Counted from the first letter of the stretch, positions 41,935 to 53,549 are shown. The stretch is 64,000 bases of DNA from Chlamydoabsidia padenii (GCA_025330725.1 JAIWND010000012.1:620001-684000), one strand, 5' to 3'. Numbers and translations: made by a program. The notes: generated from the sequence alone by a model not told the origin.

Positions 41935-44900
41935 ATGTCGTTTGAACTGGTATCTGACCAGTATCATGGAAATACCATGAATTCAATCTTTCCTCCCTTT
42001 TATTCTTCTGACACCTTCTCATTATCTTCACCATGGTTTATCGCTCCTACTGTATTAATCGGCTATACAATACTTTGCGGTGGCACTCGTTACTTGCAGA
42101 TACGCCACAGTCCATTTTTCAACAGCAACAGTAACAGCAACAATAACTCAACAATGTCTCTTTTATCACCATTAGGCAAACTAGTGGCATTATTATCGAT
42201 CATTGTTACATTCAGTTTTGTTATCGATGCGGCGGTTATTGTCCTCAGAGTCTTCATTGATAACACCTGGACTTCGGCTACTCTCTCTTATTATGTTGTC
42301 ACCTCTTATTTGGCTTGGACTCTTAGTCTCATTCTTCTAACTCAGGAATTTCAAACTTTTGGTCAATGGTATTGGATACAGTATACTTATTGGATCTTGG
42401 CTATGTTTATGGACGGCAGTGTCGGTTGGTTATGGGCTATGGGACTAAAATACTCCCGAGGAGAACAAGGTAAGCAATAGCCTCATCTCTCTCTCTCTCT
42501 CTCTCTTTTACTATTCCATGTTACTTACTTTTTATGTGTGTATAGGTACGGTGTTTGGCATTTATGACAAGATCTGGCTTGCTATCTTTATTGGTCGATT
42601 TACAGTAGAATCTATTCTGGTCATTGTCTCTCTGATTCATATGTTTACACGTGAACCTGTCTCTGAAGAAGGTGATGCTTTACTGGCTTCTTCAAGAAGA
42701 CCTCAACCTGGCTATGGATCTGTCCCTACTTGTACCCCTGGTACTTCAGGTACGGCTCCCTCTGAACCATCTGGTCTCAAAAACTTTATTGGTGAATTCA
42801 AAAAGATCTTCCCCTATATTTGGCCTTATGGTAATAGACACTTGCAATTCCTTATCTTTGTATGCTTCTCATTGATGATTCTGGGCTTGGTAATTAACGT
42901 CTTTACCCCTGTTCAAATTGGTCGTGTTGTGGATGAAATCAGTGATGGGCGTGGTAAATTTGCTTGGGCTGCCGTCTCATTGTATGTTGGATTCCGATTC
43001 CTTCAAGGAGGGGTAAGTAAATAAATGATGATAAAAGAAAGAAAACTAACTGATCTAATTTTTTGTTGCTATAGTCTGGATTAATTCAAGCATGTCAAAA
43101 CTGGATCTGGATTCCTGTACAACAATATACCACACGGGAAATATCCATCAAGATGTTTGAACACCTTCATTCCTTGTCACTGGCCTTCCACATCAATCGC
43201 AAGACAGGTGAAGTCCTTCGGGTGATGGATCGTGGTACTAGCAGTGTGGTACAACTCTTACAACAAGTCGTCTTCCAAGTCTTCCCTGCCATTGCCAATA
43301 TCATTGTCGCCGTCTTTTTCTTTGCCTTTAGATTCTCCTTACCATTTGGTTTAATTGTCTTTGTTACCATGGCACTCTATCTCTTTGTGACAATCCGCAT
43401 GACTCAATGGCGTACCAAGTTCCGTCGGGAAATGAATCAACTGGACAATTTGGCACGAACAAAGGCGGTGGATTCTTTACTCAACTTTGAAACAGTGAAA
43501 TATTATGGTGCGGAATCATTTGAAGTGGATCGGTACAAGACAGCCATTGTGGATTATCAAAAGGCCGACTGGAAATCGTCCATCTCACTGAATGTGCTCA
43601 ATCTGACTCAAAATGCGGTGATCACTCTGGGACTCTTGATCGGAAGTTTGCTGTTTGCTTGGGAAGTCTCGAATGGAAAATTGACAGCTGGTGATTATGT
43701 TATCTTTAATATGTATATGATGCAGCTTTATTCTCCCGTAAGTATCTCTTGTGGTCACTGTTTGTATTTGATCTACTAACTTGGCACTTTTATTTTTTAT
43801 TTTTTTTTTACCTTTTATTCATTGATTAGCTTCACTTCTTTGGCACTTACTATAGAATGATTCAACAAAACTTTATTGATATGGAAAAAATGTTGGAACT
43901 ATTCGAGGTGGATCAGTCAGTCAAGGATATTCCAGATGCAAAGGAATTGGTGGTCAAATCTGGAAATGTGGTATTTGGTAAGGAAACAAAGACTATATTG
44001 ATGTGACTCTAGAAATACTAACAATAATAATATGGGTGATTTAGATAATGTGATATTCAATTACGATCCTCGACAAACGGCATTGAACGGTATCTCCTTC
44101 TCGGCACCTGCTGGCTCTACGGTTGCACTAGTCGGTCCATCTGGTAGTGGGAAAAGTACGATTTTGCGTCTCTTGTTTCGATTCTACGATCCAACATCTG
44201 GAAGCATTCTCATCGATGGACAAAACATTCGACATGTACAACAAAATTCATTACGGCAAAACATTGGCGTGGTGCCTCAAGATACTGTCCTCTTTAACGA
44301 TACCATCGAATACAACATTAGGTATGGCGATGTCAATGCTTCTCATGAAACTGTAGTGAATGCAGCCAAAGCAGCTCAAATCCATGATAGTATCATGAAT
44401 TTCCCTGATGGTTATCAAACAGTGGTGGGTGAACGAGGGTAAGTAAGCTATGGAAATCAGTGTAAACTACTAATCAATGATTTCTATGTATTACTTTTTA
44501 GGCTACGTCTTTCTGGTGGTGAAAAGCAACGAATGGCAATTGCAAGAACCATAGTCAAGAACCCACCTATTATTTTATTGGATGAAGCAACCAGTGCTCT
44601 AGATACGTAAGTTGAAAAAGAATACAATGATCAAGCGGGTGGGGATTATACTAACTTATTGATATACATGATTAGAACAACGGAACGATATATTCAACAA
44701 GCTTTATCGAATGTCACCAAGGATCGAACAACATTTGTGATTGCACATAGATTATCCACCATCATCAATGCTGACCTCATTCTTGTGTAAGTAGTATGAT
44801 TTTATGGGAGGAAGATGATCTTTTACTAATAACTATTGTATTCAGTATTAAAGACGGCCGTGTAGCTGAATCTGGAACGCATGATGAACTACTGAAACAA

Positions 44901-45062
44901 GGCGCTTATGATCAAGGCATCTATTGGGAAATGTGGCAGAAACAGCTACGTGAAGACAATGACACCGACTCCACATCTACTCTTGGTGAATCAAAACTCA
45001 ATGACAATAAGCCAGATAGCACGAAGGATGATAATAATGGAAACTCGGTCACTGGGAAGTAA
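41935..45062 (+). CDS. HMT1/ABCB6-type vacuolar ABC half-transporter, paralog 1
   Basis: Eight exons: 41935-42469, 42546-43012, 43075-43737, 43830-43977, 44045-44438, 44502-44606, 44676-44786, 44846-45062; 879 residues. An N-terminal extra membrane domain (about residues 30-230) precedes the core ABC membrane domain (about 280-570; [42 protein letters not shown]). The nucleotide-binding domain has Walker [10 protein letters not shown], signature LSGGEKQR, Walker [10 protein letters not shown] and H-loop AHRLST. This layout is that of S. pombe Hmt1 and ABCB6, which move phytochelatin-metal, glutathione conjugates or porphyrins across vacuolar or mitochondrial membranes. A close paralog, same strand, begins 7.8 kb downstream. 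Confidence 0.92.
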
Positions 45063-45118
45063 ACCAATTCTTAACTACAACTACTAGACTTGTCAATTAA
45101 TCATCTTCAAATAAAATG

Positions 45119-45131
45119 CGGAATTTGAATT
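45119..45131. promoter_or_regulatory. GCGGAATTTGAAT box upstream of WDR83
   Basis: One-mismatch version of the recurrent box, 101 bp before the ATG at 45232. Confidence 0.4.
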
Positions 45132-45231
45132 TGTTGGTTTACATGTATCACTTTTTTTTTTTTTTTTTTTTGAACTATCCTGTCTTCTTTTACACTTTTT
45201 TGGTTTTTTTTTTTGTTTTATTTACTTTATA

Positions 45232-46309
45232 ATGTCCTATCCAACCCTTTGCACACAACGAATTAATGGTCATCAGGGACCGATTACGGCGATATGTTAC
45301 AACACAACCGGTCAATACTGTATAACTGGTGGTAAAGATCGTAGTGTTCGACTTTGGAATCCGACCACTGGCTTACGCTTACACTCGTTTGAAAACCATG
45401 GACGCGAAGTACTTGATGTATCTGTGTAAGTCCATATTGTTATCATTTTTTGTTTGACTCACTTTTTATATATATAGATCTAACGATAATTCCAGAATAG
45501 CAAGTTGTGGTGCGGATAAGGCGGTAATACTCTGGGATGTGGGCACTGGTAGCATTTTGCGCAAATTCACAAGTCATTGGGAACGTGTGAATGCTGTGGA
45601 TTTTAACGATGATGGATCAGTTATTGCAAGTGGTAAGTAGTGATTCACTTTAACCTATCTATGATAACTAACCAATCTTTGTATTATATTGTATTGTACT
45701 AGGATCTTTTGATGCTACTATACGGATATGGGACTGTCGCTCATCGAATCTACAAGCTATTCAAGTGCTTGAAGGATGTAAAGATAGTGTAATGTCAATT
45801 GAAATCAAGGATAAAGAAATCATTGCAGGTTGTGCTGATGGACGACTACGGACATTTGATATACGACAAGGACAAGTATATGAAGATTATATTGGATGTA
45901 AGTTATAAAGGAAACAAACCAAAACTACATGGTTGATTAACCCTATATTTTGTTTTACTCTATAGCACCGATCACATCTGCCAAACTATCAAAAGACAAT
46001 AATTGTATCTTGGTGAACACGATGGATAGTACGATTCGATTGATGGATAAGACCAATGGCAAACTACTTAATTCATTCCTCGGGCATAAACAAGAAAAAT
46101 ACAAGATTGATTCCGCTCTCTCCTATGATGATGTATATGTGCTTAGTGGATCTGAAGATGGACAAGTTTATATCTGGAATGTATTGGAAGGAACTCTGGT
46201 ACGGACTTTGGAATCACACTCGGGGGTTATCTCCACAGTGGATTGTCATCCTTCTCAAGCCTCGATGGTCACTGGAGGTGATGATGGGGTAATTAGGGTA
46301 TGGGACTAG
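45232..46309 (+). CDS. WDR83: WDR83/MORG1-like WD40-repeat protein
   Basis: Four exons: 45232-45425, 45478-45632, 45703-45897, 45966-46309; 295 residues forming a seven-bladed propeller (for example GHQGPITAICYNTTGQYCITGGKDRSVRLWNP, ADKAVILWDV, GSFDATIRIWD, GSEDGQVYIWN, GGDDGVIRVWD). The propeller fills the whole protein with no other domain, and the start TQRINGHQGPI fits WDR83. In animals WDR83 is a scaffold for MAPK signalling and a spliceosome component; in fungi a splicing link is plausible. It lies 170 bp downstream of the ABC gene with its own poly-T promoter. Confidence 0.85.
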
Positions 46310-46698
46310 GAAACTGACATACAGTTATCCTTCTCTCTCTCTCTCTCTGTATTTGTAGAATTTATATTTATGATTGTAATAAAGATGTTGATAGTGTGCA
46401 TTTGTCTTTTAGTACTCTAATGGTTTATACATGTCATATATAGTAGATCATCATTGCTTTGTATGCGTTCATGCAAAGTGCAGTTTATAGGTATCCATGT
46501 TAAAAATGTCGATCACGTGGGATGCCCCAATTCCTGGAGTAAGTCGTTTTGAGGCACAGGAGCAACGGGGTTTAAATAGTCTAATTCACATGGTTGGGTT
46601 CCTCCTGATTTTTGATTTATATTCCCAACACCTCTTTCTTTTACTTCTCCGTCCCTTTTTATTCTTATTGCCTTCAATCCTCTTCTTCAGAACACGAC
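46310..46698. other. Intergenic, WDR83 to AGPAT
   Basis: AATAAA near 46378. Box-like CGGGGTTTAAAT at about 46566-46577, 122 bp before the AGPAT ATG. No ORF. Confidence 0.5.
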
Positions 46699-47305
46699 AT
46701 GCCTGCTATTTTGTCACGACCAAGTAAGTGTATTACCACCCTTTACTCACTTGATAGCTGTAATAATGGGGAAAAAAAAAAAAAGACAAAAGATGATTAT
46801 TTGACAGATCTGCGACTAATCCTTCCGTCTTTCTTCTTGTCACGACCAGTGAACAAAGCCACTTGGATGCTATTATCTTTGGTGCCAATACTTTTGACTA
46901 TTCTGATGCGCAAGAAGGGGGGCTTTTACTATCGTAGTCTGGTGTCCACTCTTAGTGTGGGTGCCACAGCAGCATACGGTATGGTGGCGTCGTTAACTTT
47001 ACCCCTGGTTGGCAAAACAGGATTGATCAACTGGTCTGTTGGTAGGATTTATTATTATGTCTGTGGACTTTTACTTGGTATCTCTACTACGATTGAAGGA
47101 AAAGAATATCTTGATCCAGCTCTTGGTCCTGCTGTCTATGTTTGCAATCATCAATCGAATATGGACGTTTTTTTTATGGCCAGTGTCTTTCCCAAGAACA
47201 CATCGGTGGTTGCCAAAAAGGCACTCAAGTATTATCCCATCTTGGGCTGGTTTAGTAAGTACTTGATGGAAACACATGCACACGATCTAATTATTGATAT
47301 TGATT

Positions 47306-47340
<35 letters not shown>

Positions 47341-47900
47341 CACTCAGTAAAGCTATCTTCTTGGATCGTAAAAACAGGGAAAGTGCTGTTAAAGAGGCTC
47401 GCCAGGCTGCTGAAGATATACACAAGAAAAAAGTAAGTTACCCATTAACCAAATACACCCTATGATTAACCTGGATTCTAATTGTACTTATTTATAGACC
47501 AGTGTATGGTTATATCCTGAAGGTACTCGTGGATGTGCTTTGGATATTGATATGCTACCATTCAAGAAAGGTGCTTTTTACATGGCAGTACAAGCACGTG
47601 TCCCTATTATCCCTATTGTCATCGCCAATTATCAAAATGTATACAACTCTGAAGCCCGACATTTTACTACAGGAGATGTCAGAATTAAAGGTAAAAGTAT
47701 AATAATATATAATATGAAAGAAGTACAGATGGTTTAATTATGTACTTGTTTTTGAATGTAATACTATAGTGCTTCCACCTATCTCCACCGACGATATCCT
47801 CGAAGACTCGGCCTCTATTGATATTTTGTCCAACAACGTCAGGAATCAAATGTTGGCAACCCTTCGTGAAATATCACCACAACCACGTCTTCACAACTAG
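46699..47900 (+). CDS. SLC1: 1-acyl-sn-glycerol-3-phosphate acyltransferase (AGPAT/SLC1)
   Basis: Five exons: 46699-46723, 46850-47254, 47338-47432, 47498-47690, 47770-47900; 282 residues. Two membrane segments (ATWMLLSLVPILLTIL and the region near YYYVCGLLLGI). The acyltransferase motifs are CNHQSNMDVFF (HX4D catalytic motif) and LYPEGTRG (phosphate-binding motif II), with VPIIPIVIAN as motif III. The enzyme makes phosphatidic acid from lysophosphatidic acid at the ER or lipid droplets. Intron 1 is unusual: it is bounded by a 12-bp direct repeat. Length matches fungal Slc1 (about 300). Confidence 0.93.
46711..46848. repeat. 12-bp direct repeat bounding AGPAT intron 1
   Basis: TTGTCACGACCA occurs at 46711-46722, ending one base before the donor, and again at 46837-46848, ending just before the AG acceptor at 46849. 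The repeat spacing (126) equals the intron length (46724-46849). Confidence 0.8.
47310..47336. repeat. (TA)n run at an intron 3' end
   Basis: About 13 TA units directly before the TAG acceptor of AGPAT intron 2. Confidence 0.8.
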
Positions 47901-48195
47901 ATTAGATTAACCCTACTATTTTCCCTTTTTATCATAATCATTGTATACTAATAATCACCAACCCTAAACCGTTTTTAAAACATAAAGTTAATAAAATAAC
48001 ACCACATAGTTTATTATTTATTGTTGGATATCACTTTTACACACACAAAAAAAGGGGGGGTGGACTATAACTAAAGATGGAGGGGTAACAGGGTAATAAA
48101 AATAAAAATAAAAGTGCCACGCCAGAGGAATCAGTAGATAGGACTAGAGGGGTGAATAATGTTGAGCCACAAACCTACAATGTTTCACCTATAGT

Positions 48196-48557
48196 TTACA
48201 GTTGAATTTGGTTGCGAGAGTTGTAACGATGGACCAAGCTTTGGCAAGAGCAAAAGGCCAAGAAGCAAGCATAGACAATGGCAGCTGAGAAGCAAGCCTT
48301 GGCAGTCGCACCGGGGTCATCAGGATCAGTGACGAATTCCGTCAATACTTCTACTCGAGCGTCAAAGGCTAAACCAAGGGATACCTATTGTGTGATCAAG
48401 ATGAGAGAAGGGTTATCAACGTGATAAAATTAGTCCACCATTGTCCAAATAGGTAAGAGTGTAGATATCAATATCATCAACTTACCAAGAATATAATACC
48501 AAAGACGGAGAGGATGCTACAACAAGTGGCATTTCCTGGACTAACAAAGGTTTTCAT
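48196..48557 (-). CDS. RNASEK: Ribonuclease kappa (RNASEK), copy 2
   Basis: Two exons, 48557-48486 and 48384-48196, with the intron (101 nt) at the same codon as in copy 1 (1093-1454). The 86-residue protein is identical to copy 1. All 14 nucleotide differences in the coding sequence are synonymous, with 9 in the 72-nt exon 1 and 5 in the 189-nt exon 2, while the two introns cannot be aligned. The gene lies on the opposite strand, between the AGPAT and the Gemin8-like gene. A TTCACATCCCGC box lies 112 bp upstream. The role (two-pass membrane protein linked to V-ATPase function) is inferred from the family. Confidence 0.85.
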
Positions 48558-48668
48558 GTTTGTTGATTTAAAAAGTTGGAAAGAGAAGAAAGAGAGAGCG
48601 CGCTGGAGCTGAAACTTTCGAGGGAAATAACCCTGACTGACCAAAATCAGCCAACCAAAGTACGTTAT

Positions 48669-48680
48669 TTCACATCCCGC
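48669..48680. promoter_or_regulatory. TTCACATCCCGC box upstream of RNASEK copy 2
   Basis: One mismatch to TTCAAATCCCGC, at a distance (112 bp) like that at copy 1 (135 bp). Confidence 0.45.
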
Positions 48681-48865
48681 TTCCCTTGAAACAAAGTAGA
48701 ACATGGTACCATTCATTACCATCATACAATCAATAGGTAGCATATCAGATACTTTTATTTGACTATATGAATGTGTTTTTTTTTTTTTGTCGATGATTAC
48801 AATATACTGGTGGTAGCTACCTGTTTCTTTTTGTCCAATAGATGAGCAACCATTCCAGACCATAG

Positions 48866-48877
48866 TTTGAATTCCCG
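48866..48877. promoter_or_regulatory. TTTGAATTCCCG box upstream of the Gemin8-like gene
   Basis: Box variant 69 bp before the ATG at 48946. Confidence 0.4.
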
Positions 48878-48945
48878 ACCTTGCTTTAAATTTGATTTCC
48901 AGTTTTGCATTCCCCCTTCTTTACTTCTTTTATTCTCTATCAACA

Positions 48946-49589
48946 ATGAACAGATTATCCTTTGGATCCTTTCACGCGGCTCATTTTAGCCCACAACATA
49001 CACAGCAATGGCAGTCCTATTTACAGCAACTTCATTCACATACTTATGAACACTATTACCCACCACAAGAACCAGGACACTATACCCATGAAGAATTAAG
49101 GCGGACTGATCAAGATCTTGACAACAACAGCGGCGATGACGACGACGACGATCTACCTTTATCCAAAGAAGCTATTGAAATATTCGAATTCTCGGAAGCA
49201 TTCTCCAAAGAACGTAGGTATCATAAAATGACATGGGTGGGTTTTACCAATCTGTTTTTTATTTTTATTTTTACTAATCTCACATAGAGCAACAAGATAC
49301 CGACAGTGATGGGGAAAAGGACCAACATGATATAAACACGATAATGAACGTGGCTACAGAACTCTACTATGATGGTATTGAAGCTCCAGTCACTTCGCTT
49401 GTCCTGTTATCGTCGTCTCCCTTGACAGTAAAATCAACATCAACACCACCGGATTCTTCCTCCGACACATCAAGTCGTATCCTTACCCAACAACATTTAC
49501 TCAATTCGGCTTACTTGTCATCCTGTGATCTACATTATCAAGAACAAGTCCCTTTGGTGATGTGGCCTGTCCTTCCTTTTAGATTATAA
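48946..49589 (+). CDS. Gemin8-like protein (SMN complex component)
   Basis: Two exons, 48946-49213 and 49288-49589 (phase 1); 189 residues. Residues 15-45 (FSPQHTQQWQSYLQQLHSH) are rich in W, Y, H and Q. An acidic run (GDDDDDD) precedes LPLSKEAIEIFEFSEAFSKE, and the C-terminus ends VPLVMWPVLPFRL. The order and the terminal W-P-V-[IL]-P-[LF]-[KR]-[FL] tail match Gemin8, which bridges SMN to Gemin6/7 in snRNP assembly. Similarity is short, so this is a motif-based proposal; without it the gene would be a hypothetical acidic protein. The alternative donor at 49217 would cause an early stop, so GTAGGT at 49214 is used. Confidence 0.5.
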
Positions 49590-49629
49590 TCAATTAATTA
49601 CATTTGACCTTATCTACTGCCGACATAAA

Positions 49630-49643
49630 GCGGGGATTTAAAT
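49630..49643. promoter_or_regulatory. GCGGGGATTTAAAT box upstream of HMT1-type gene 2
   Basis: Variant of the recurrent element 80 bp before the ATG at 49723. Confidence 0.45.
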
Positions 49644-49722
49644 ATAATTGTTTGCTCATTCTAATAAAAATCGCTCTATTCCCAAAAATCTTTTTGGTCT
49701 TTACTCTTCTTCCTTCTTCGCA

Positions 49723-52700
49723 ATGACAAAACATCACTTGCCACTGTCTTCTTCTGATCATATGGAAGTTTTCAGTCCTTTATTTATGTCCCCAGTGTTA
49801 CTACTGTCCTTTATCACTTTATTCTCCTTGGGTCGATGGATTCATACTCGTGCTTCTCCTTGGTTGGACTTTAATGAACAGGCAAGATCAAGATCCTGGA
49901 CTGCCTTGACGAAACTACTTGTAACACTTTGTATTGTTGTACTATTGACATTGTTTGTTGATTGTGGTGTCATTACTGCAAGAGCTCTGGTTGACTCGGT
50001 GTGGACTTCGACCTTGCTGACCTTTTATGAATCACTCTCCTTTTTGGCATGGTTAATATGTCTATGGACCTTGATGGATGAACTACACAAGTTTGGTCAC
50101 GTTTATTGGATACAATATTGCTTTTGGATTATATCTGTTTTGGCGGAAACTTGCGTTGGTTGGTTATGGGCTCTTACTGTCAAGCGCCCTGAATCAGGTA
50201 AGGAGGGGGGGGAAGGTGAAACAAACGAGGTGATTTGACTTTGACTAATGGGTTTGACTATTTCTTTTAGGTACTTCTTGGACAATTTATGAAAAGGTGC
50301 TTCTAGGTGCCTTTATTACACGTTATATACTGCAATGGCTGTTGGTTATCTTGTCCGTGGTGCATATATTCTCCCGATCCACATCAGTTGAATCAACTCC
50401 TCTATTGAATGCAAACCACTCGACACGAAACGGTGACTATGGTGCTACTCCTATGGTAACAACATCAGCAACGGGTGAACCAAAAAGTGCCTTCTCCGAC
50501 TTGTTCACTAAAATGGGTGAACTACTACCTTTTATATGGCCTCACAATAATCGACGATTACAATCTTTAGTAGTACTCAGTTTTGCTTTAATGGTACTAG
50601 GTCTGGTTATAAATGCTTGTACTCCATACCAAATTGGCTACGTTGTGGATCACATCGGCAAAGGTAATCAATCATTTCTTTAACAATGGTAATACTAATT
50701 CTTCTCTCTTTCATCCATCAGGTAAATTTGCATGGGCTGCTGTTTTGGTTTACATGGGATTCAAGTTTTTACAAGGTGGATCGGGTTTGATCCAATGTGT
50801 GCAAAACTTCCTTTGGGTTCCTGTCAATCAATATACTACTCGCGAAGTCTCCATCAAGCTATTCGAACATCTCCACCTATTGTCACTCGGTTTCCATCTC
50901 AACCGGAAAACTGGAGAAGTACTTCGTGTAATGGATCGGGGTACAAACAGTGTTGTGCAACTCTTGTCTCAAATTCTCTTCCAAATCTTCCCTGCCATTG
51001 CCAATATTCTGATTGCCGTCTTCCTCTTTGCCATCACCTTCTCTCCTGCTTATGGTGGTATTGTCTTTGTGACCATGGCGCTTTACTTGTATGTGACCAT
51101 CACCATGACCGAATGGCGAACCAAATTTCGCCGTGATATGATTGATCTGGATAACTCTGCTCGGGCCAAGGCGGTGGATTCGTTGCTCAACTTTGAAACA
51201 GTCAAATATTATGGAAACTCGGATTATGAAGTCAACCGTTATCGTGATGCTATTGCTGAATACCAAAAGGCCGACTGGAAATCATCTGCTTCTTTGAACG
51301 TGTTGAACTTGGCTCAAAATTCTGTTATCTCTTTGGGGCTCTTTGTTGGGTGCTTGCTCTTTGCTTATGAAGTATCACTGGATCGTTTTACTGCAGGTGA
51401 CTTTGTGATCTTCAATGTCTATATGATACAATTGTACTCACCGGTAAGATATCGAGACAACTTGAATACATTGATATTGACACTAACCTTTATATATATA
51501 TATATATTCTTTTTACAGCTACACTGGTTTGGAACCTATTACCGTATGATTCAAACTAACTTTATTGATATGGAAAAGATGCTCGACTTATTTAAAGAAG
51601 AACTGACAGTGAAGGATATACCTGGTGCACCTGATCTTCTTGTCAAAGAAGGGGCTATCGTATTTGGTAAGGCAGAAAAAACAAAGTTTGAAACAAAGGT
51701 AAACTGATGGACTTTTTTTTTGTGATACACACTTAGACAACGTGACATTTACGTATGACAATCGCCAAACTGCGTTAAACGGTGTTTCTTTCACTGTACC
51801 TGCTGGTAAAAAAGTGGCCTTGGTGGGGCCCTCTGGATCTGGGTAAGACATTCACGTCAAATTGATCAATGTACATGAATACTGATTAATGTTTTTATCT
51901 CCGCCTTTTTACTCTACTCTAGTAAATCTACTATTATCCGGCTACTCTTCCGATTTTACGACCCAACGACAGGCTCCATCTCTATCGACGGTCAAAACAT
52001 CAGAAATGTCAAACAGACGTCTCTTCGGCACAACATTGGCGTGGTCCCTCAAGATTGTGTACTCTTCAACGATACCATTATGTATAACCTCCAATATGGT
52101 AATATCCATGCTTCCAAAGAAGAAGTCTATCAAGCAGCCAAGGCAGCACAGATCCATGACAAGATCATATCATTCCCTGATGGTAAGGATAAACAAACAT
52201 AAAGAAAAAGAGGGGTCAACTGAACATTATTATTTTTTGGGGGTGGAGTTAGGCTATGAAACAAAAGTGGGTGAGCGTGGTCTTCGACTCAGTACAGGTG
52301 AAAAGCAACGTGTGGCCATTGGACGTACTATTCTCAAGAATCCTCCCATCATTTTATTGGATGAAGCCACAAGTTCTTTGGATACGTAAGTAGTTACCTA
52401 CTCATCTCCGGATCTTAACATGATGAACATCATACTAAAACTTGCTTTACTTTTTGTAGATTGACTGAAAGACATATCCAACAAGCCTTGTCAAATGTCA
52501 CCACTGATCGAACAACCGTCATTATTGCTCACAGATTATCAACCATTGTCAATGCTGATCTCATTCTTGTGTAAGTACTCTGGTTGGGAAAGAAATGGAT
52601 GACGAACCGAACATGGCTAACTGATGTCTTTTTTTTTTTTTTTTGGTGTGCGTTTTAGTATCAAAGACGGTCGGGTGGCAGAATCTGGAACACATGAAGA

Positions 52701-53499
52701 ACTACTGAAACAAGGTGCCTACTCGAACTCTACTGATCAAGGTATCTATTGGGAAATGTGGCAAAAACAGCTTCGTGAAGACAATGACACCGAATCTACC
52801 TCTACTCTTGGTGAAATGAAAATCAAGAACATGGATTTGGATGGTGGAAAGGATGTGGCTACTGACCTTGACGCACCAAACGACATTAACAACAAACTTA
52901 CTACCGAAACGCATAATCAACAACAAATGCAAAATGTCGATAATAGCTGCACGAATCAGGTCAAACAAATAGATCACCCAACAACAATACCACGACTTGA
53001 TATCCCGCCTCATGATCCCGAGTTACCATCCACTCATGAACAAGTACTTGTATCTTCACCAGTCGAAGCACCCAACTCTCAAGGCAACAATGATGAAGAA
53101 GCGGTTGTATCGTCTCCAATTGAAGCACCCAACTCGCAAGGCAACAATGATGAAGAAGCAGTTGTATCGTCTCCAATTGAAGCATCCAACTCGCAAGGCA
53201 ACAATGATGAAGAAGCAGTTGTATCGTCTCCAATTGAAGCATCCAACTCGCAAGGCAACAATGATGAAGAAGCAGTTGTATCGTCTCCAATTGAAGCATC
53301 CAACTCGCAAGGCAACAATGATGAAGAAGCACCTGGGACGCCTAGCTCACCCATTCCTATTGGCAGCACATCAAACGATCAACAACACGAGCGGCAACAA
53401 CCCAGCGACAAGGACAATAAAAGCAAATCAAAAGCTAAATCCAAAAACAAGAAGAATAGGAAAAGAAAAAGTACTCGTAACAGCACCACCTTTAGATAG
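49723..53499 (+). CDS. HMT1/ABCB6-type ABC half-transporter, paralog 2, with repetitive C-tail
   Basis: Nine exons: 49723-50197, 50271-50663, 50722-51443, 51519-51666, 51737-51842, 51923-52182, 52253-52385, 52460-52570, 52659-53499; 1062 residues. Same order as paralog 1: extra N-terminal membrane domain, ABC membrane domain ([23 protein letters not shown]), then NBD with Walker [10 protein letters not shown] (split by an intron), Walker [10 protein letters not shown] and AHRLST. The ABC signature reads LSTGEKQR instead of LSGGEKQR. The C-terminal extension of about 230 residues carries four perfect 19-residue repeats and ends in a Lys-rich tail ([15 protein letters not shown]). Extra introns relative to paralog 1 fall at 50664-50721, 51843-51922 and 52183-52252, while one (43013-43074) is unique to paralog 1. 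Likely vacuolar; substrate unknown. Confidence 0.92.
53092..53319 (+). repeat. 57-bp coding minisatellite, four units
   Basis: Units at 53092, 53149, 53206 and 53263, nearly identical, each encoding [12 protein letters not shown][PS]-N-S-Q-G-N-N. A degenerate unit precedes from about 53044 and a broken one follows. It produces long antisense frames that are artefacts. Confidence 0.9.
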
Positions 53500-53537
53500 A
53501 CACTCATAACTAGGCATAATCACTTTATTTAATAAAT

Positions 53538-53549
53538 CGGGATTTGAAT
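53538..53549. promoter_or_regulatory. CGGGATTTGAAT box
   Basis: Exact core match 124 bp upstream of the ATG at 53673; the main support, with poly-T runs, that a plus-strand gene starts here. Confidence 0.45.

Larger units (their letters stand above)
48558..48945. other. Divergent promoter, RNASEK copy 2 and Gemin8-like gene
   Basis: Two boxes, one near each gene: TTCACATCCCGC at 48669-48680 and TTTGAATTCCCG at 48866-48877. The minus frame extending upstream of 48557 is a shadow. Confidence 0.55.

Noticed and set aside
53092..53319. CRISPR-like array
   Set aside because: Units are directly adjacent with no spacers, and they are in frame with a transporter in a eukaryotic genome.
52961..53369. 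Three long minus-strand frames over the ABC paralog 2 tail
   Set aside because: They are reverse-frame readings of the 57-bp coding repeat, which keeps all frames open. The plus frame continues the ABC transporter.
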